Positions 1 through 9,680 are shown, counted from the stretch's first letter. The stretch: 46,347 bases of DNA from Gammaproteobacteria bacterium (GCA_024227135.1 JAAELC010000208.1:1-46347), one strand, 5' to 3'. Notes: generated by a model not told the origin, from the sequence alone. Translations and numbers: made by a program.

Positions 1-76
1 ATCTCTGGGGGTGAGCAGTTACGAGCAATAAAAGAAACCCCGGGGGATTGGGGGAAACAGTACTGGTCTGTTTGTG

Positions 77-995
77 TTACGACGCTCTGTGTTTCCATAG
101 TCTGCCATCGATTGCGGATAGGCCAATACCAATCAGGGCCATACCGATAAAGTGTACCATGGCCAATGACTCCCCGAGGATGAGGGACCCCAGCAGAATG
201 GCAGAAACCGGCACGAGAAAAGTGACAAGCAGCAGGTTGGTGGCGCCTGCGGATCCGAGCAGTCGAAAATACAGAATGTAAGCGACACTTGTGGACAGGA
301 TGGCCAGGCTGATGATTGCAGCCCAGGTCTCCGGTCCCGGCATTGTCAGGTGCATTGGCCGGTCTATGTAAAACGCCACGGGTGCCAGGATGATCGATGA
401 GGCCGTCACCTGGCCGGCGGCGGTAACGACAGGGTTGATGCCCATGGATTTGAAGCGGCGCCCGTAAACGCCGGCAAAGGCATAGCACAGGGCGGCACCG
501 AGAACTGCAAGCTGAGCCAGTACATGGTTGCCCAGCCCGTCCAGGGCCGAGGGACCGATCATTAAAACCACACCCAGAAATCCGGCAAAGACCCCCAGGA
601 GTTTCAGCGGGCTGGCCCGTTCGTCATCCAGGAGTATTCCAGCCACCACCACCGTAAATAGTGGGGCGGTGGCGTTCAGTATGGAGGCAAGCCCTGACGC
701 GATGTGGGTTTGTCCCCAGACGATGAGGGTGAACGGGATGGCATTGTTGAGTAATCCCATAATGAAAAAGGTCATCCAGATACCCCATTCGGTAGGGGGG
801 GCGCAGCCCGGAGATGAAGGCGAAAATCCAGAGCGCGACAGCGGCCAGTGCCACGCGGAGAAACACGATGGTCAATGGTGGCAGGTCCCGGATAATGATT
901 TCGACAAAGAAAAAGGAACCACCCCACAATACTGACAGGACGAAAAGCATCACCCATTCACGGGTACCCATGGAGCTGTTGATAGAGGAATTCAT
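77..995 (-). pseudogene. EamA/DMT-family transporter, frameshifted
   Basis: Inner-membrane drug/metabolite transporter of the EamA family (usually 10 TM helices, about 300 aa). It is split into two overlapping frames. The N-terminal part starts at the ATG at 995-993 and reads MNSSINSS, then a first TM helix with WGGSFFF. The C-terminal part continues in another frame from about 800 down to the stop at 77-79, with family-typical stretches such as NAIPFTLIVWGQ and ILNATAPLF. The frames meet at a run of seven G on the plus strand (795-801). One more base in this run would restore continuous reading (GLRPPPTEWGIW). The rest of the protein looks intact, so this is either a recent indel, homopolymer slippage or a sequencing error. 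The substrate cannot be predicted. Confidence 0.8.
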
Positions 996-1304
996 GGTCT
1001 TATCCCATTTTTTGCGAACCGGCTGATCCACAAGCAGCAGTCTGTACAACGTAAGTACGATACAGGCTAGCCCGGGCGGAGGGAGAATACTATCCGATTC
1101 TTGCACTCTAACCGTAAACAGAACCTGAGACTGCCGCCAGGCAGGGGCACTGATGTTGGTGAATCGGGCTGTTTTCGGCGGGGCGTAGGTTGTTTATTGT
1201 CCGCCAACCTGCCACTCCCGACAATTGATCAGCAGGAAACGGATGGTTCCTGGAGTGAATCTGGGGTCAAATAAGGACTAACAGCAAAGTACCGGGGGTT
1301 GATT
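996..1304. other. Divergent intergenic region, EamA gene / ada
   Basis: 309 bp between the divergent transporter gene and ada. It should hold both promoters. I see no convincing -35/-10 pair, no clear Ada box and no small gene. Confidence 0.4.
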
Positions 1305-2375
1305 ATGACGATGCCACAGGAACAGGAGATGCGGCTTGCGGTCGCGGCACGGGACAAGGCCTGGGATGGGCGTTTTTACTACGGAGTGGTTACAACCGGC
1401 GTATTTTGCCGTCCTTCCTGCAGAACCCGCGGGGCCAGACCGGAAAATCTGCGTTTTTTTCCCAGTGCTGAATCTGCGGTCGTTTCCGGGTTCAGGCCCT
1501 GTAAACGCTGCCGTCCGACCGAATCCTCACCGGATTTATCCCGGCTGGTGGAGAGTGCCCGTTTTATCGAGTCCCATGCCGAGGTGCGCCTGACACTGGC
1601 TGAGCTAGCTGCACGGGCGGGGCTTTCGCCCTCTCGGTTTCAGCGTGTCTTCAAAGGGGCGTTTGGCGTTTCCCCCAAGGCCTATCAGGATGGGGTTCGG
1701 ATGAAGCGGCTGAAGGAAGCGCTGAAAAAAGGAGACGATGTGACTGATGCCATTTTTTCGGCAGGATTCGGCTCGGTCAGTCGGGTGTATGGTGAAAGGA
1801 CGCGAAGCATCGGGATGACGCCGAAAGCTTATCGCTCCGGTGGTGTGGGGGAGCACATATCCTATGCGTTCAGGGAAACCGCACTCGGTTCCATGTTATT
1901 GGCGGCTACGGCGCGGGGTATCTGCTTCGTACATTTCGGGGAAAGGGAAGAAGTACTTCTGGCGCAACTACAGAAAGAATTTCCCAGAGCGGAACTCCAG
2001 CTCTCACCTTGCCAGGAAGCCCCGGAACTCGATAGCTGGATAGAGGCACTCGATGCCCACCTCAGCCAGGGCCTTCCTCGGCCCGATTTACCACTGGACC
2101 TTCGGGGGACCGCTTTTCAAATGCGTGTCTGGCGTTTTCTGTTAAGCATAAAAGAGGGTGATGTCATCAGCTATGGCGCGGTTGCAGCCCGTATTGAGAA
2201 ACCGAAAGCCATTCGGGCCGTCGCCTCCGCGTGCGCAGCAAACCGCATCGGGGTATTGGTACCCTGTCATCGGGTATTGCGGGGTGATGGGGGGCTGGGT
2301 GGCTATCGCTGGGGACTGGAGCGCAAGCGGGCGCTGCTGGAGACGGAGCGATCCCGACGAGTCCACCGGTCCTGA
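1305..2375 (+). CDS. ada: Ada: adaptive-response DNA methyltransferase and transcription activator
   Basis: Bifunctional DNA repair protein and regulator of about 356 aa. The N-terminal domain (about 10-85) has the four zinc cysteines in CRPSC and CKRC; the first of these is the expected acceptor for methyl groups from DNA phosphotriesters, which switches Ada to an activator. An AraC-type helix-turn-helix domain follows (about 90-185, ending near GMTPKAYRSGG). The C-terminal O6-methylguanine methyltransferase domain contains the active-site PCHR near residue 316 and the GGYRWGLERK loop. The order and length match full Ada. The ATG at 1305 is preferred, with GGGGG upstream; an in-frame TTG at 1299 and a second ATG at 1311 are alternatives. 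It stands alone, so it probably autoregulates. Confidence 0.95.
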   Translation: MTMPQEQEMRLAVAARDKAWDGRFYYGVVTTGVFCRPSCRTRGARPENLRFFPSAESAVVSGFRPCKRCRPTESSPDLSRLVESARFIESHAEVRLTLAELAARAGLSPSRFQRVFKGAFGVSPKAYQDGVRMKRLKEALKKGDDVTDAIFSAGFGSVSRVYGERTRSIGMTPKAYRSGGVGEHISYAFRETALGSMLLAATARGICFVHFGEREEVLLAQLQKEFPRAELQLSPCQEAPELDSWIEALDAHLSQGLPRPDLPLDLRGTAFQMRVWRFLLSIKEGDVISYGAVAARIEKPKAIRAVASACAANRIGVLVPCHRVLRGDGGLGGYRWGLERKRALLETERSRRVHRS

Positions 2376-2851
2376 TCAAGGGGCTGTGATTCCGTCGCCG
2401 TTTCCTGGGGATTTTCGGGTGCAGGCACCCCGGAAACTAAAAGAGTCGAGTGGGATTGGCAAGATTCGGAACGGGATGGGTCCATAAATGGGTTGAGCAA
2501 GACCCAGATCAGTTTTTTGAACGTTATGTCCCTTGAAATGAGTCTTGAAAAATCCGAATATTGGGAGGTTCGGACCGGCGAGTGGGGACGTATCGAAGTC
2601 GATAACCCGGTACCAGGGAATTCCTGATTGAGGAGTATCACTATCGTTGTTCGATGTTTCCTGGATGGTATGTCCGGTTTGTTAAACGCTGTATCCCCGC
2701 ATTGCTTTTCCCGAGTTCGCGGGAATGACAGGGCCAGTGGCTTTGGCATAGCGTTTTTTGATGGGGTGGGGATCGAACCCGTTTATACTGACTGGAACCC
2801 TGTCGTATCTCCCCGAGAAAATCAACACTGAATCAGACGCAAACGAGCACC
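2376..2851. other. Intergenic region with a REP-like hairpin
   Basis: 476 bp without a believable gene. At 2708-2725 there is a short palindrome (TTCCCG, 6-nt loop, CGGGAA) followed by TGACAGGG. It resembles the small extragenic hairpins with a CGCGGGAATGAC end that are scattered through many proteobacterial genomes. Nothing else was recognised apart from a tRNA T-arm look-alike at 2770-2780, which I rejected. Confidence 0.35.
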
Positions 2852-3238
2852 ATGAATCTAGCAAAATCCGAACAGGCCATCCTCAATGGCATCTATGCTG
2901 CAGTGGCATGGCTGTTTCTCGATTTCGGGCTCTTGTTTCAGGAACACGGAGAGCAGACGCTTTCCGTACTGTCTTCCAGGCCGGAGATGGCGGCAGGTGC
3001 TGTTATCGTTATCGCTTGTATCGTGGGGCTCTTTTACAAGTCCCGCCTCGCGGCCGCCGTGCTTTTTCTGCTTTTCATCATCCCTCTGTTGTTGCGCCTG
3101 TTGCAGGGCGCATTTCCATCTACCATGCTTCTGTTGTTTTCACTGGTTCTGCTTTACTTTTTTCTCACCGCGGTTCTGGGTACTTTCAGCTACCAGCAGT
3201 TGCTGACCCAGGACCAGAGCAGTGATCAGCCGGATTGA
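2852..3238 (+). CDS. Small hydrophobic membrane protein, unknown function
   Basis: Protein of 128 aa that I do not assign to a family. It has about four hydrophobic segments: roughly 10-30 (ILNGIYAAVAWLFLDFGLLF), 47-63 (AAGAVIVIACIVGLFY), 66-85 (LAAAVLFLLFIIPLLLRLL) and 90-112 (STMLLLFSLVLLYFFLTAVL). The tail is polar (QDQSSDQPD). This predicts an inner-membrane protein with short loops. The start ATG is at 2852 with only a weak ribosome binding site. It lies about 100 bp upstream of the Pat-like gene on the same strand. Codon use looks normal and the length is intact, so it is probably real, but nothing indicates its role. Confidence 0.6.
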   Translation: MNLAKSEQAILNGIYAAVAWLFLDFGLLFQEHGEQTLSVLSSRPEMAAGAVIVIACIVGLFYKSRLAAAVLFLLFIIPLLLRLLQGAFPSTMLLLFSLVLLYFFLTAVLGTFSYQQLLTQDQSSDQPD

Positions 3239-3345
3239 AAGGTAGTCACGAAGTCTGAGGGAGTTGTTCAGGCATCAGGGACCCTGCTGGAAAACACAAC
3301 ACCCTGATTTCTGGTCTTAGGTAATGTTCTGGATCGCTCAAAGTC

Positions 3346-6057
3346 ATGTCAACAAGAAATCTTGAAAAACTCTTCAATCCCTCTTCTGTCGCCGTGATCG
3401 GTGCCTCCAATCGATCCGGTTCCGTGGGGGCGGTCGTGATGAGAAACCTGCTTGCAGGTGGATTTCAGGGGCCGATCATGCCTGTCAATCCCAATCATCA
3501 GGCGGTTGCAGGCGTTCTGGCTTACCCCAGTGTTGAAAGCCTGCCCATCACCCCGGAAATGGCGATAATCTGCACGCCGCCCCCGTCGGTTCCCAAGCTT
3601 ATCGATGACCTGGGATGTAAGGGCAATCATGCCGTCATCTGTCTGACTGCCGGCTTGAGGAGTGCCAACGACGAGGCGACAGGGCGTCGTGTCATCGATC
3701 TGGTGGAAGAAAAAGCCCGTGCCCTGGATATCCGCATTCTCGGCCCCAATTGTGTCGGAGCCCTGGTGCCTCGTATAAGGCTCAATGCAAGTTTCGCCCA
3801 CCTTTCCGCCAAGTTGGGACAGATCGCCTTTGTCTCCCAGTCGGGAGCCATGTGCACGGTGGTGCTGGATTGGGCTCGCACCCATGATGTGGGGTTCTCC
3901 CATTTCATCTCCCTGGGTGACAAGCTGGATGTGGATTTCGGGGATGTTATCGATTACCTGGGTACCGACCCTGGCACCCGGGCGATACTGCTTTATATCG
4001 AATCGGTTCGCGATGGACGGAAGTTTGTTTCCGCTTGTCGGGCGGCTTCCCGCAACAAACCGGTCATCGTTATCAAATCCGGTCGTGAAGCGGAGGGGGC
4101 CAGAGCCGCGGCCTCCCACACCGGTGCGCTGGCCGGCCGGGACGAGGTCTACGAAACAGTGATCAGGCGTGCCGGGATGTTGAGAGTGCGCAATATCCCG
4201 GAACTCTTTTCTGCCGTGGAGACGATCGCCCGGGCGAAGCCGTTGACCGGTGAAAAACTGGCGATTATGACCAATGGTGGCGGCATCGGCGTCATGGCAG
4301 TGGATGATCTGATCAATCTGGATGGCGCCCTGGCAGAGCTTTCTCCGGATACGCTGTCTGCGCTGGACAGGGTGCTGCCCGCCAACTGGTCGGAAGCCAA
4401 TCCCGTGGATATTATCGGAGACGCCCCCGGTAAACGGTATTCGGATGCGGCTGAGATACTGTCAAGAGCGCCTGAAGTGGACGCGCTGCTGGTGATGCAC
4501 GCCCCGGTGGCGACCGCTTCCACCACTGAGGCGGCACGGGCTGTGATCGACGCCTCGAAGCAAACCAACTGCAATCTACTCACCAGCTGGGTGGGGGGGG
4601 AGGCGGTTGCACCTGCCCGGCGCATGTTCACCAATGCCGGTGTGCCCACCTTTGAAACCCCCAGTCACGCCGTTGGTGCTTTCATGCACATGGTTCATCA
4701 TCGCCGAAATAAAAAGATGCTGATGGAAACACCGCCTTCGGCACCGGAAGAGTTCACACCAGATAGTGATGCTGCCAGTAAGATAGTCCAACGGGCTCTG
4801 GTGCGAGGCAACGGGATGATGACTGAGCCGGAGTCAAAAGCGCTGCTGGCGGCTTATGGTATACCCACGGTAGAAACTCATATCGCGGAAGACCCGGACA
4901 GTGCAGCCGAGTCTGGGAAGATAATCGGCTTTCCCGTTGTCATCAAGATCCTGTCTGAAGATATCTCTCATAAGTCCGATGTAGGCGGTGTGGTACTCAA
5001 CCTGAAGTCAGCCGGGGCGGTCAGAGAGGCTGCCGAGCACATGCTTTCTCTGGTAGAGGAGAGAAAACCGGACGCTAAGGTCCAGGGGTTCAGCGTCCAG
5101 AAAATGGCGAACCGTCCCGGTTCCCATGAGTTGATCATCGGTGTCATCAGTGATCCGGTATTCGGGCCGGTCATACTGTTTGGCCAGGGGGGTATCGAGG
5201 TCGAGGTTGTCAAGGACAGTGCCATGGCCCTGCCTCCTCTCAATATGAACCTGGCACGGGACTTGATTGAGCGTACCCGGATTTCAAAGTTACTGGCGGG
5301 ATATCGTAATCGTCCCGCTGTCGATATGGATCAGCTCTGTCTCACCCTGTTGCAGGTTTCACAGCTGGTTGTCGATATACCAGAGATTTTCGAGCTGGAC
5401 ATTAATCCACTGTGGAGCGATGAGAACGGTGTGCTGGCGGTGGATGCGCGTATCAGGGTAGAGGCGAACCCGAATGGAAAAAGGCGTCTTGCCATTCGCC
5501 CCTATCCCAAGGAACTGGAGGAATCCTTTGAGATGCGCAGCGGTCGCCAGGCATTGCTTCGACCCATACGACCCGAGGATGAGCCCAGGCACCATGAATT
5601 TATCGCCAGGTTGAGCCCCCAGGACATACGGTTTCGTTTTTTTGGCGCTTTGAAGAGTTTACCCCATTCGGAAATGGCCAAATTAACACAGATAGATTAC
5701 GACCGTGAGATGGCGTTTATTGCCACAGGTGAGGATGAGCATGGACGGCTGGAAACCCTGGGGGTGGTACGCACAGTGACCGATGCCAACAACCATACCG
5801 CGGAATACGCAGTGGTGGTGCGTTCTGACCTCAAAGGCGAACGGCTGGGTTGGAAACTTCTGACGAAAATGATCGAGTATTGCCAGGATCGGGGTACACG
5901 GCACTTTATGGGCGAAGTGTTGACGATCAATCGTAATATGCTGGGGATGGCAGAGGCTATGGGATTTACCCTGCGTCCGGTACCCGGTGACAACAGCATC
6001 AGGAAGGTTACACTGGATCTGGGAACTTACTCTCGAATGTCCCACAGGAAACGTTGA
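3346..6057 (+). CDS. Pat-type fusion of NDP-forming acyl-CoA synthetase and GNAT acetyltransferase
   Basis: Cytoplasmic protein of 903 aa with the YfiQ/Pat layout. An N-terminal CoA-binding Rossmann domain (about 8-130, VAVIGASNRSGSVG) is followed by succinyl-CoA-synthetase-like domains (about 150-460; HTGALAGRDEVYE carries the family's conserved His). An ATP-grasp domain spans about 490-700 (FPVVIKILSEDISHKSDVGG, MANRPGSHELIIG). A C-terminal GNAT domain covers about 725-890 (ERLGWKLLTKMIEYC). In characterised members the GNAT domain acetylates lysines, notably inactivating acetyl-CoA synthetase, while the synthetase half often only senses acyl-CoA or nucleotides. Several members do make acetyl-CoA, so the catalytic state of that half is open. 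Control of acetyl-CoA supply would suit the nearby PHB and ethylmalonyl-CoA genes, though this link is only by location. Confidence 0.9.
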   Translation: MSTRNLEKLFNPSSVAVIGASNRSGSVGAVVMRNLLAGGFQGPIMPVNPNHQAVAGVLAYPSVESLPITPEMAIICTPPPSVPKLIDDLGCKGNHAVICLTAGLRSANDEATGRRVIDLVEEKARALDIRILGPNCVGALVPRIRLNASFAHLSAKLGQIAFVSQSGAMCTVVLDWARTHDVGFSHFISLGDKLDVDFGDVIDYLGTDPGTRAILLYIESVRDGRKFVSACRAASRNKPVIVIKSGREAEGARAAASHTGALAGRDEVYETVIRRAGMLRVRNIPELFSAVETIARAKPLTGEKLAIMTNGGGIGVMAVDDLINLDGALAELSPDTLSALDRVLPANWSEANPVDIIGDAPGKRYSDAAEILSRAPEVDALLVMHAPVATASTTEAARAVIDASKQTNCNLLTSWVGGEAVAPARRMFTNAGVPTFETPSHAVGAFMHMVHHRRNKKMLMETPPSAPEEFTPDSDAASKIVQRALVRGNGMMTEPESKALLAAYGIPTVETHIAEDPDSAAESGKIIGFPVVIKILSEDISHKSDVGGVVLNLKSAGAVREAAEHMLSLVEERKPDAKVQGFSVQKMANRPGSHELIIGVISDPVFGPVILFGQGGIEVEVVKDSAMALPPLNMNLARDLIERTRISKLLAGYRNRPAVDMDQLCLTLLQVSQLVVDIPEIFELDINPLWSDENGVLAVDARIRVEANPNGKRRLAIRPYPKELEESFEMRSGRQALLRPIRPEDEPRHHEFIARLSPQDIRFRFFGALKSLPHSEMAKLTQIDYDREMAFIATGEDEHGRLETLGVVRTVTDANNHTAEYAVVVRSDLKGERLGWKLLTKMIEYCQDRGTRHFMGEVLTINRNMLGMAEAMGFTLRPVPGDNSIRKVTLDLGTYSRMSHRKR

Positions 6058-6066
6058 GGGCCGGAG

Positions 6067-6089
6067 GCCCCTGGGTTCTCTTCAGGGGC
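6067..6089 (+). terminator. Hairpin after the Pat-like gene
   Basis: GCCCCTG (6067-6073) pairs perfectly with CAGGGGC (6083-6089) across a 9-nt loop, starting 9 nt after the stop codon. No T run follows, so it is either a weak terminator or an RNA-stabilising hairpin. Confidence 0.35.
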
Positions 6090-6204
6090 AATCGAGGTCT
6101 CTTTGCCGGCTTCACGGCGTCTTCCGGAGCAGATCGCCCACGGGGCGTGAGTAGTGACGGTTTGGAAATGGGGTTAGTGCCGGGAGCCGGTTCCCAGGGA
6201 TCCT

Positions 6205-6864
6205 ATGGACGGGATAGATAAACAGACAGGAAAAACTTTGCCAGCTGCAGATTCGATAGTGATCTTTTTTACGGCTTCGGTGCTGCTGGGGATCGCGCCG
6301 GGTCCGGATAATATCTTTGTACTGGCCCAGTCCGCGATTCATGGCTGCAGAGCGGGCCTGGTCGTCACCCTGGGGTTGTGTTCAGGTCTACTCATACATA
6401 CCCTCGCGGTAACCCTGGGTGTGGCTGCCGTGTTTCAAACCTCCGAGACCGCCTTTACCCTGCTGAAGCTTGTCGGGGCCGCTTATCTGCTCTACCTGGC
6501 ATGGCAGGCGTTTCGGGCGTCTTCAAGAAACTTGAGTCAGGCCAGGCCGGGGGTCAGCGGTTTCCTGCAGTTGTACCGAAGGGGAATCATCATGAACGTG
6601 ACCAACCCTAAGGTATCGATTTTCTTTCTGGCTTTTCTTCCCCAGTTCGCGGACCCCTCGAAAGGCTTTCTGGCGGGGCAGCTGGTGATGCTGGGGCTGG
6701 TGTTTATCATCGCCACGTTACTGGTGTTCGGAACCATCAGTCTGCTGGCCGGAACGCTGGGGGGTTGGCTCAATCACTCGTCGAAGGCTCAGCGGATGCT
6801 CAACCGGATGGCCGGGGTTGTTTTTGCCGGTCTGGCAATCCGGCTGCTATTCGTTGACCGCTGA
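6205..6864 (+). CDS. LysE/RhtB-family exporter
   Basis: Inner-membrane exporter of 219 aa, the normal family length. The family pumps out amino acids or derivatives such as homoserine or lysine. The hallmark start of the first helix, LLGIAPGPDNIFVLAQSA, is at about 29-46. The central RRGIIMNVTNPKVSIFF and FLPQF motifs follow (about 125-150), with about six hydrophobic segments. AGGGATCCT precedes the ATG at 6205. It is flanked upstream by the Pat-like gene. Downstream it abuts a dsrA remnant on the opposite strand only about 9 bp past its stop, so a rearrangement ended near here. The substrate is not predictable. Confidence 0.88.
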   Translation: MDGIDKQTGKTLPAADSIVIFFTASVLLGIAPGPDNIFVLAQSAIHGCRAGLVVTLGLCSGLLIHTLAVTLGVAAVFQTSETAFTLLKLVGAAYLLYLAWQAFRASSRNLSQARPGVSGFLQLYRRGIIMNVTNPKVSIFFLAFLPQFADPSKGFLAGQLVMLGLVFIIATLLVFGTISLLAGTLGGWLNHSSKAQRMLNRMAGVVFAGLAIRLLFVDR

Positions 6865-6872
6865 AGAACACT

Positions 6873-7353
6873 GGCTCCCCCGAGATCGAAACCCGTCTCG
6901 TTGATTGCATCGAAAGCCGGCTGCACATTGTCGGTGGAACAGCCCTGGAACATGATATCCCCGGACTGGCCGTGAAAGGCGATCAGGCCGGAACCGTATT
7001 TTTCCCAGATATCGCAGAACTTGCGCAGCGTACCGGTATCGTAGTGCATGCCCGGTGGTGGCATGCATGACCCGCAGGGTATGAAATTCCGCCGCTTCGG
7101 GGAACTTGGGTTTACCGTCCTCGCCCTTGAGTTCGGTGAAGCGGGGAATGATTCCACCTCCGTAGCCGATGACACCCACGGTGCCACCTTTCCAGTAGCC
7201 TTTGCGGGTTTCATAGGAGGTCTCCATCTGGCCCATCAGGTCAACCATCATGTCGTTGTCATTGGCCAGGCGCTTCAAGCCCGCCACGAAGCTCGGCCAG
7301 GGTCCGCTTTCCAGCTGATCCAGCATCGGTGTGTCGTACATCGGTTTGGTCAT
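6873..7353 (-). pseudogene. dsrA: dsrA remnant (reverse dissimilatory sulfite reductase alpha subunit, 5' end)
   Basis: Broken 5' third of dsrA, whose full product (about 420 aa) carries siroheme and Fe-S clusters and oxidises stored sulfur in sulfur bacteria. The first frame (ATG at 7353-7351) reads DTPMLDQLESGPWPSF, SYETRKGYWKGGTV, GYGGGIIPRF and EFHTLRV, all strongly DsrA-like. Reading then jumps frame to HYDTGTLRK, DIWEKYGSGLIAFHGQ, GDIMFQG and GFDLGGA. The jump lies at a doubled CATG (plus 7062-7069); removing one copy gives RVMPPPGMHYDTG in a single frame. Similarity stops at about 6873, before all the cofactor-binding cysteine motifs, next to the lysE stop. No dsrB or other dsr gene follows. 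The sequence is closest to the sulfur-oxidiser type. Confidence 0.85.
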
Positions 7354-7995
7354 GGCGTCGTTACCTTAAATTTTGAGTTCATTATGAGAGTTATTGAATG
7401 TGATTGAGGTGTCTGACTTCCCTGTTGCCCCCTTTCACGGGTCGGGTTTGATTGAATCCAGCCTCCGACCGGTTTTCCATGGATAGGCATACCAACACGC
7501 CTTAATACCAAGCAAAACACTTGGTATTTAGCGGGATTTCGCCATCGGGTGTTTCCGGGTAATGGAGGAAGAGGCAGAGAACGCAGAAGGGGATATGAAA
7601 TAGTCATGGTTTGAGGGGGCGGCGATGGCTTGGTGTAACCCTGGGGACTTGGTAATCCGGTATGGAGAAAATTCAGAAATGAGTCCCGAAATATGCCCTT
7701 GGGCCTGTTGATTTTCCAATGGCGTGGGATCTGATTTCCCTATGTCCTGCCAGGGAAATGCCATGGTTCTGGAGATCCCCTGACCATGGTCAACATATCC
7801 TTGTGGAAATTGGGCAAAATCATCCTCAATCCATCGCGTTTCAAGGCCCGGGACATTATAATATCGGCCACCGGCCGGAGCCTGCATTGATGACGTTCCA
7901 AGTCATTGCAGCGGGTGGGCGACACGGGGCATCTGGCATTGATCAACGGCACTTCCGCCGTGACCCCCGACAGAAATTCAACCAAAGGGTGAGCG
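7354..7995. other. Long intergenic region upstream of the dsrA remnant and etfB
   Basis: 642 bp without a convincing gene; the reading frames here have no recognisable protein similarity. It should contain the old dsrA upstream region and the etfB promoter. A perfect 9-bp inverted repeat, AATACCAAG / CTTGGTATT with a 7-nt loop, lies at 7504-7528. It is AT-rich and lacks a T run, so it is more like a protein-binding site or a neutral hairpin than a terminator. Confidence 0.4.
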
Positions 7996-8745
7996 ATGAA
8001 AGTACTGGTCGCAGTAAAGCGCGTTGTGGACTACAACGTGAAAATCCGCGTCAAGGCGGACCAAACCGGAGTGGAGACGGCCAATGTCAAAATGGCAATG
8101 AATCCCTTCGACGAAATCGCCGTGGAAGAAGCGGTGAGGATGAAGGAAGCGGGTAAGGCAACGGAGGTCGTCGCTGTTTCTCTGGGAACCCCGGCCTGTC
8201 AGGAGACCATTCGCTATGCGATGGCCCTCGGCGCCGATCGCGGCATACTGGTCCAGACCGATCAGGAACTGCAACCCCTCGCGGTGGCCAAGTTGCTGAA
8301 AGCGACGGTGGAACGGGAAGATCCAGGCCTGGTGATCCTCGGAAAGCAGGCAATCGATGACGATAGCAATCAGACAGGCCAGATGCTGGCGGCGTTGCTG
8401 GATTGGCCCCAGGGTGCTTTTGCATCCAAAGTGGAACTTGGGGATGGGGAGATGGATGTGATCCGGGAAGTGGATGGTGGCCTGGAAACTGTGAAATTGA
8501 AACTGCCTGCCGTCATTACCGCTGATTTGCGACTTAACGAACCCCGTTATGCAAAGTTGCCAAATATCATGAAGGCGAAAAAGAAACCCCTGGAGACTAT
8601 CGATGCCGGTGAAACCGGTGTGGATCTCGAGCCTAGACTGGTTACATTGAAAGTGAATGAGCCATCCCAGCGACAGGCCGGGATTGTCGTGGAAAGTGTT
8701 TCTGAACTGGTCGACAAGCTGCGTAACGAAGCGAAGGTGATCTGA
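7996..8745 (+). CDS. etfB: Electron transfer flavoprotein beta subunit
   Basis: Beta subunit (249 aa, normal length) of the FAD/AMP-containing heterodimer that takes electrons from acyl-CoA dehydrogenases and passes them to ETF:quinone oxidoreductase. It starts [20 protein letters not shown] and contains the adenine-nucleotide-binding region with [17 protein letters not shown] (about 115-131) and the [22 protein letters not shown] stretch that includes the conserved recognition-loop region (about 176-197). AAAGGG lies ahead of the ATG at 7996. The stop overlaps the etfA start by one base. Its place near the leftward methylsuccinyl-CoA dehydrogenase gene makes that enzyme a likely electron donor, which is an inference from context. 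Confidence 0.97.
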   Translation: MKVLVAVKRVVDYNVKIRVKADQTGVETANVKMAMNPFDEIAVEEAVRMKEAGKATEVVAVSLGTPACQETIRYAMALGADRGILVQTDQELQPLAVAKLLKATVEREDPGLVILGKQAIDDDSNQTGQMLAALLDWPQGAFASKVELGDGEMDVIREVDGGLETVKLKLPAVITADLRLNEPRYAKLPNIMKAKKKPLETIDAGETGVDLEPRLVTLKVNEPSQRQAGIVVESVSELVDKLRNEAKVI

Positions 8746-9680
8746 TGACGATTTTAGTAATTGCTGAACATGATAACGAACAGCTGAAGCCTTCCACACT
8801 GAATACGGTTGCGGCGGCCTCCCAGGTGGGGGGTGACATACACCTTCTGGTGGCTGGTCATAACTGCGCGTCGGTTGCTGATAGCGGGGCAAAGATTCAG
8901 GGCGTGGCAAAGGTATTGCTCGCTGAAGACAGCCACTACGAGCATGCACTGGCGGAGGAACTGTCCATACTGGTGACGGGGCTGGCGGAAAACTACACCC
9001 ACGTACTGGCATCGGCAACCTCCGTGGGGAAAAACTTTATGCCACGGGTGGCGGCCCGGCTGGATGTTGCCCAGATTTCGGATGTGGTCGGTGTTGAATC
9101 CGAGGACACATTCGTAAGACCTATCTATGCCGGTAACGCGCTGGCAACGGTTCAAAGCAAAGATGGGATTAAAATCATTACTGCACGCAGTACGGCATTC
9201 GATGCGGTGGATGCCGAAGGTGGCAGCGCTGCGGTGGAGTCGCTGGCAGCAGGTGGAGCCTACGGGCAGTCCTCTTTCGTCAGTCAGGAGCTGACTGTAT
9301 CGGAACGACCCGAGTTAACCAGCGCCAGCGTGGTGATCTCTGGTGGCCGGGGCATGGCCAACGGCGAAAATTTCAAGTTGATCGAAGCGGTGGCGGACAA
9401 ACTCAACGCCGCGATTGGTGCGTCCAGAGCGGCAGTGGATGCCGGTTTCGTACCTAACGACTATCAGGTCGGCCAGACCGGAAAAATCGTAGCACCCGAT
9501 CTCTACATAGCGGTTGGGATTTCAGGTGCGATTCAGCATCTGGCAGGGATGAAAGAGAGCAAGGTTATCGTTGCCATCAATAAAGATGAAGAGGCCCCTA
9601 TTTTTCAAGTGGCTGATTATGGATTAGTGGCGGACCTTTTCTCAGCACTACCGGAATTGAACGAAGCCTTGTCTGAATAG
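8745..9680 (+). CDS. etfA: Electron transfer flavoprotein alpha subunit
   Basis: Alpha subunit (311 aa) of ETF, translationally coupled to etfB through a TGATG overlap. The N-terminal half is the variable ETF domain. The C-terminal half is the conserved FAD-binding domain: [12 protein letters not shown] (about 203-214), [23 protein letters not shown] (about 226-248), then [17 protein letters not shown] and [22 protein letters not shown]. All expected FAD-contact segments are present and the C-terminus is complete. With EtfB it delivers dehydrogenase electrons to the quinone pool. The next gene begins about 75 bp downstream on the same strand and may belong to the same transcript. Confidence 0.97.
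   Translation: MTILVIAEHDNEQLKPSTLNTVAAASQVGGDIHLLVAGHNCASVADSGAKIQGVAKVLLAEDSHYEHALAEELSILVTGLAENYTHVLASATSVGKNFMPRVAARLDVAQISDVVGVESEDTFVRPIYAGNALATVQSKDGIKIITARSTAFDAVDAEGGSAAVESLAAGGAYGQSSFVSQELTVSERPELTSASVVISGGRGMANGENFKLIEAVADKLNAAIGASRAAVDAGFVPNDYQVGQTGKIVAPDLYIAVGISGAIQHLAGMKESKVIVAINKDEEAPIFQVADYGLVADLFSALPELNEALSE

Noticed and set aside
1-76. Short block GAGCAGTTACG at the left edge, also seen near 25073
   Set aside because: An 11-bp match with different surroundings is too short to call a repeat family from this window alone.
2770-2780. tRNA T-arm look-alike (GGGTTCGATCC on the minus strand)
   Set aside because: The flanking bases do not make a T stem, and no acceptor, D or anticodon arm is found upstream.
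7978-9018. Long minus-strand open frame (346 codons) opposite etfB and etfA
   Set aside because: Its product has no family similarity and a composition typical of an antisense shadow of a GC-rich gene.
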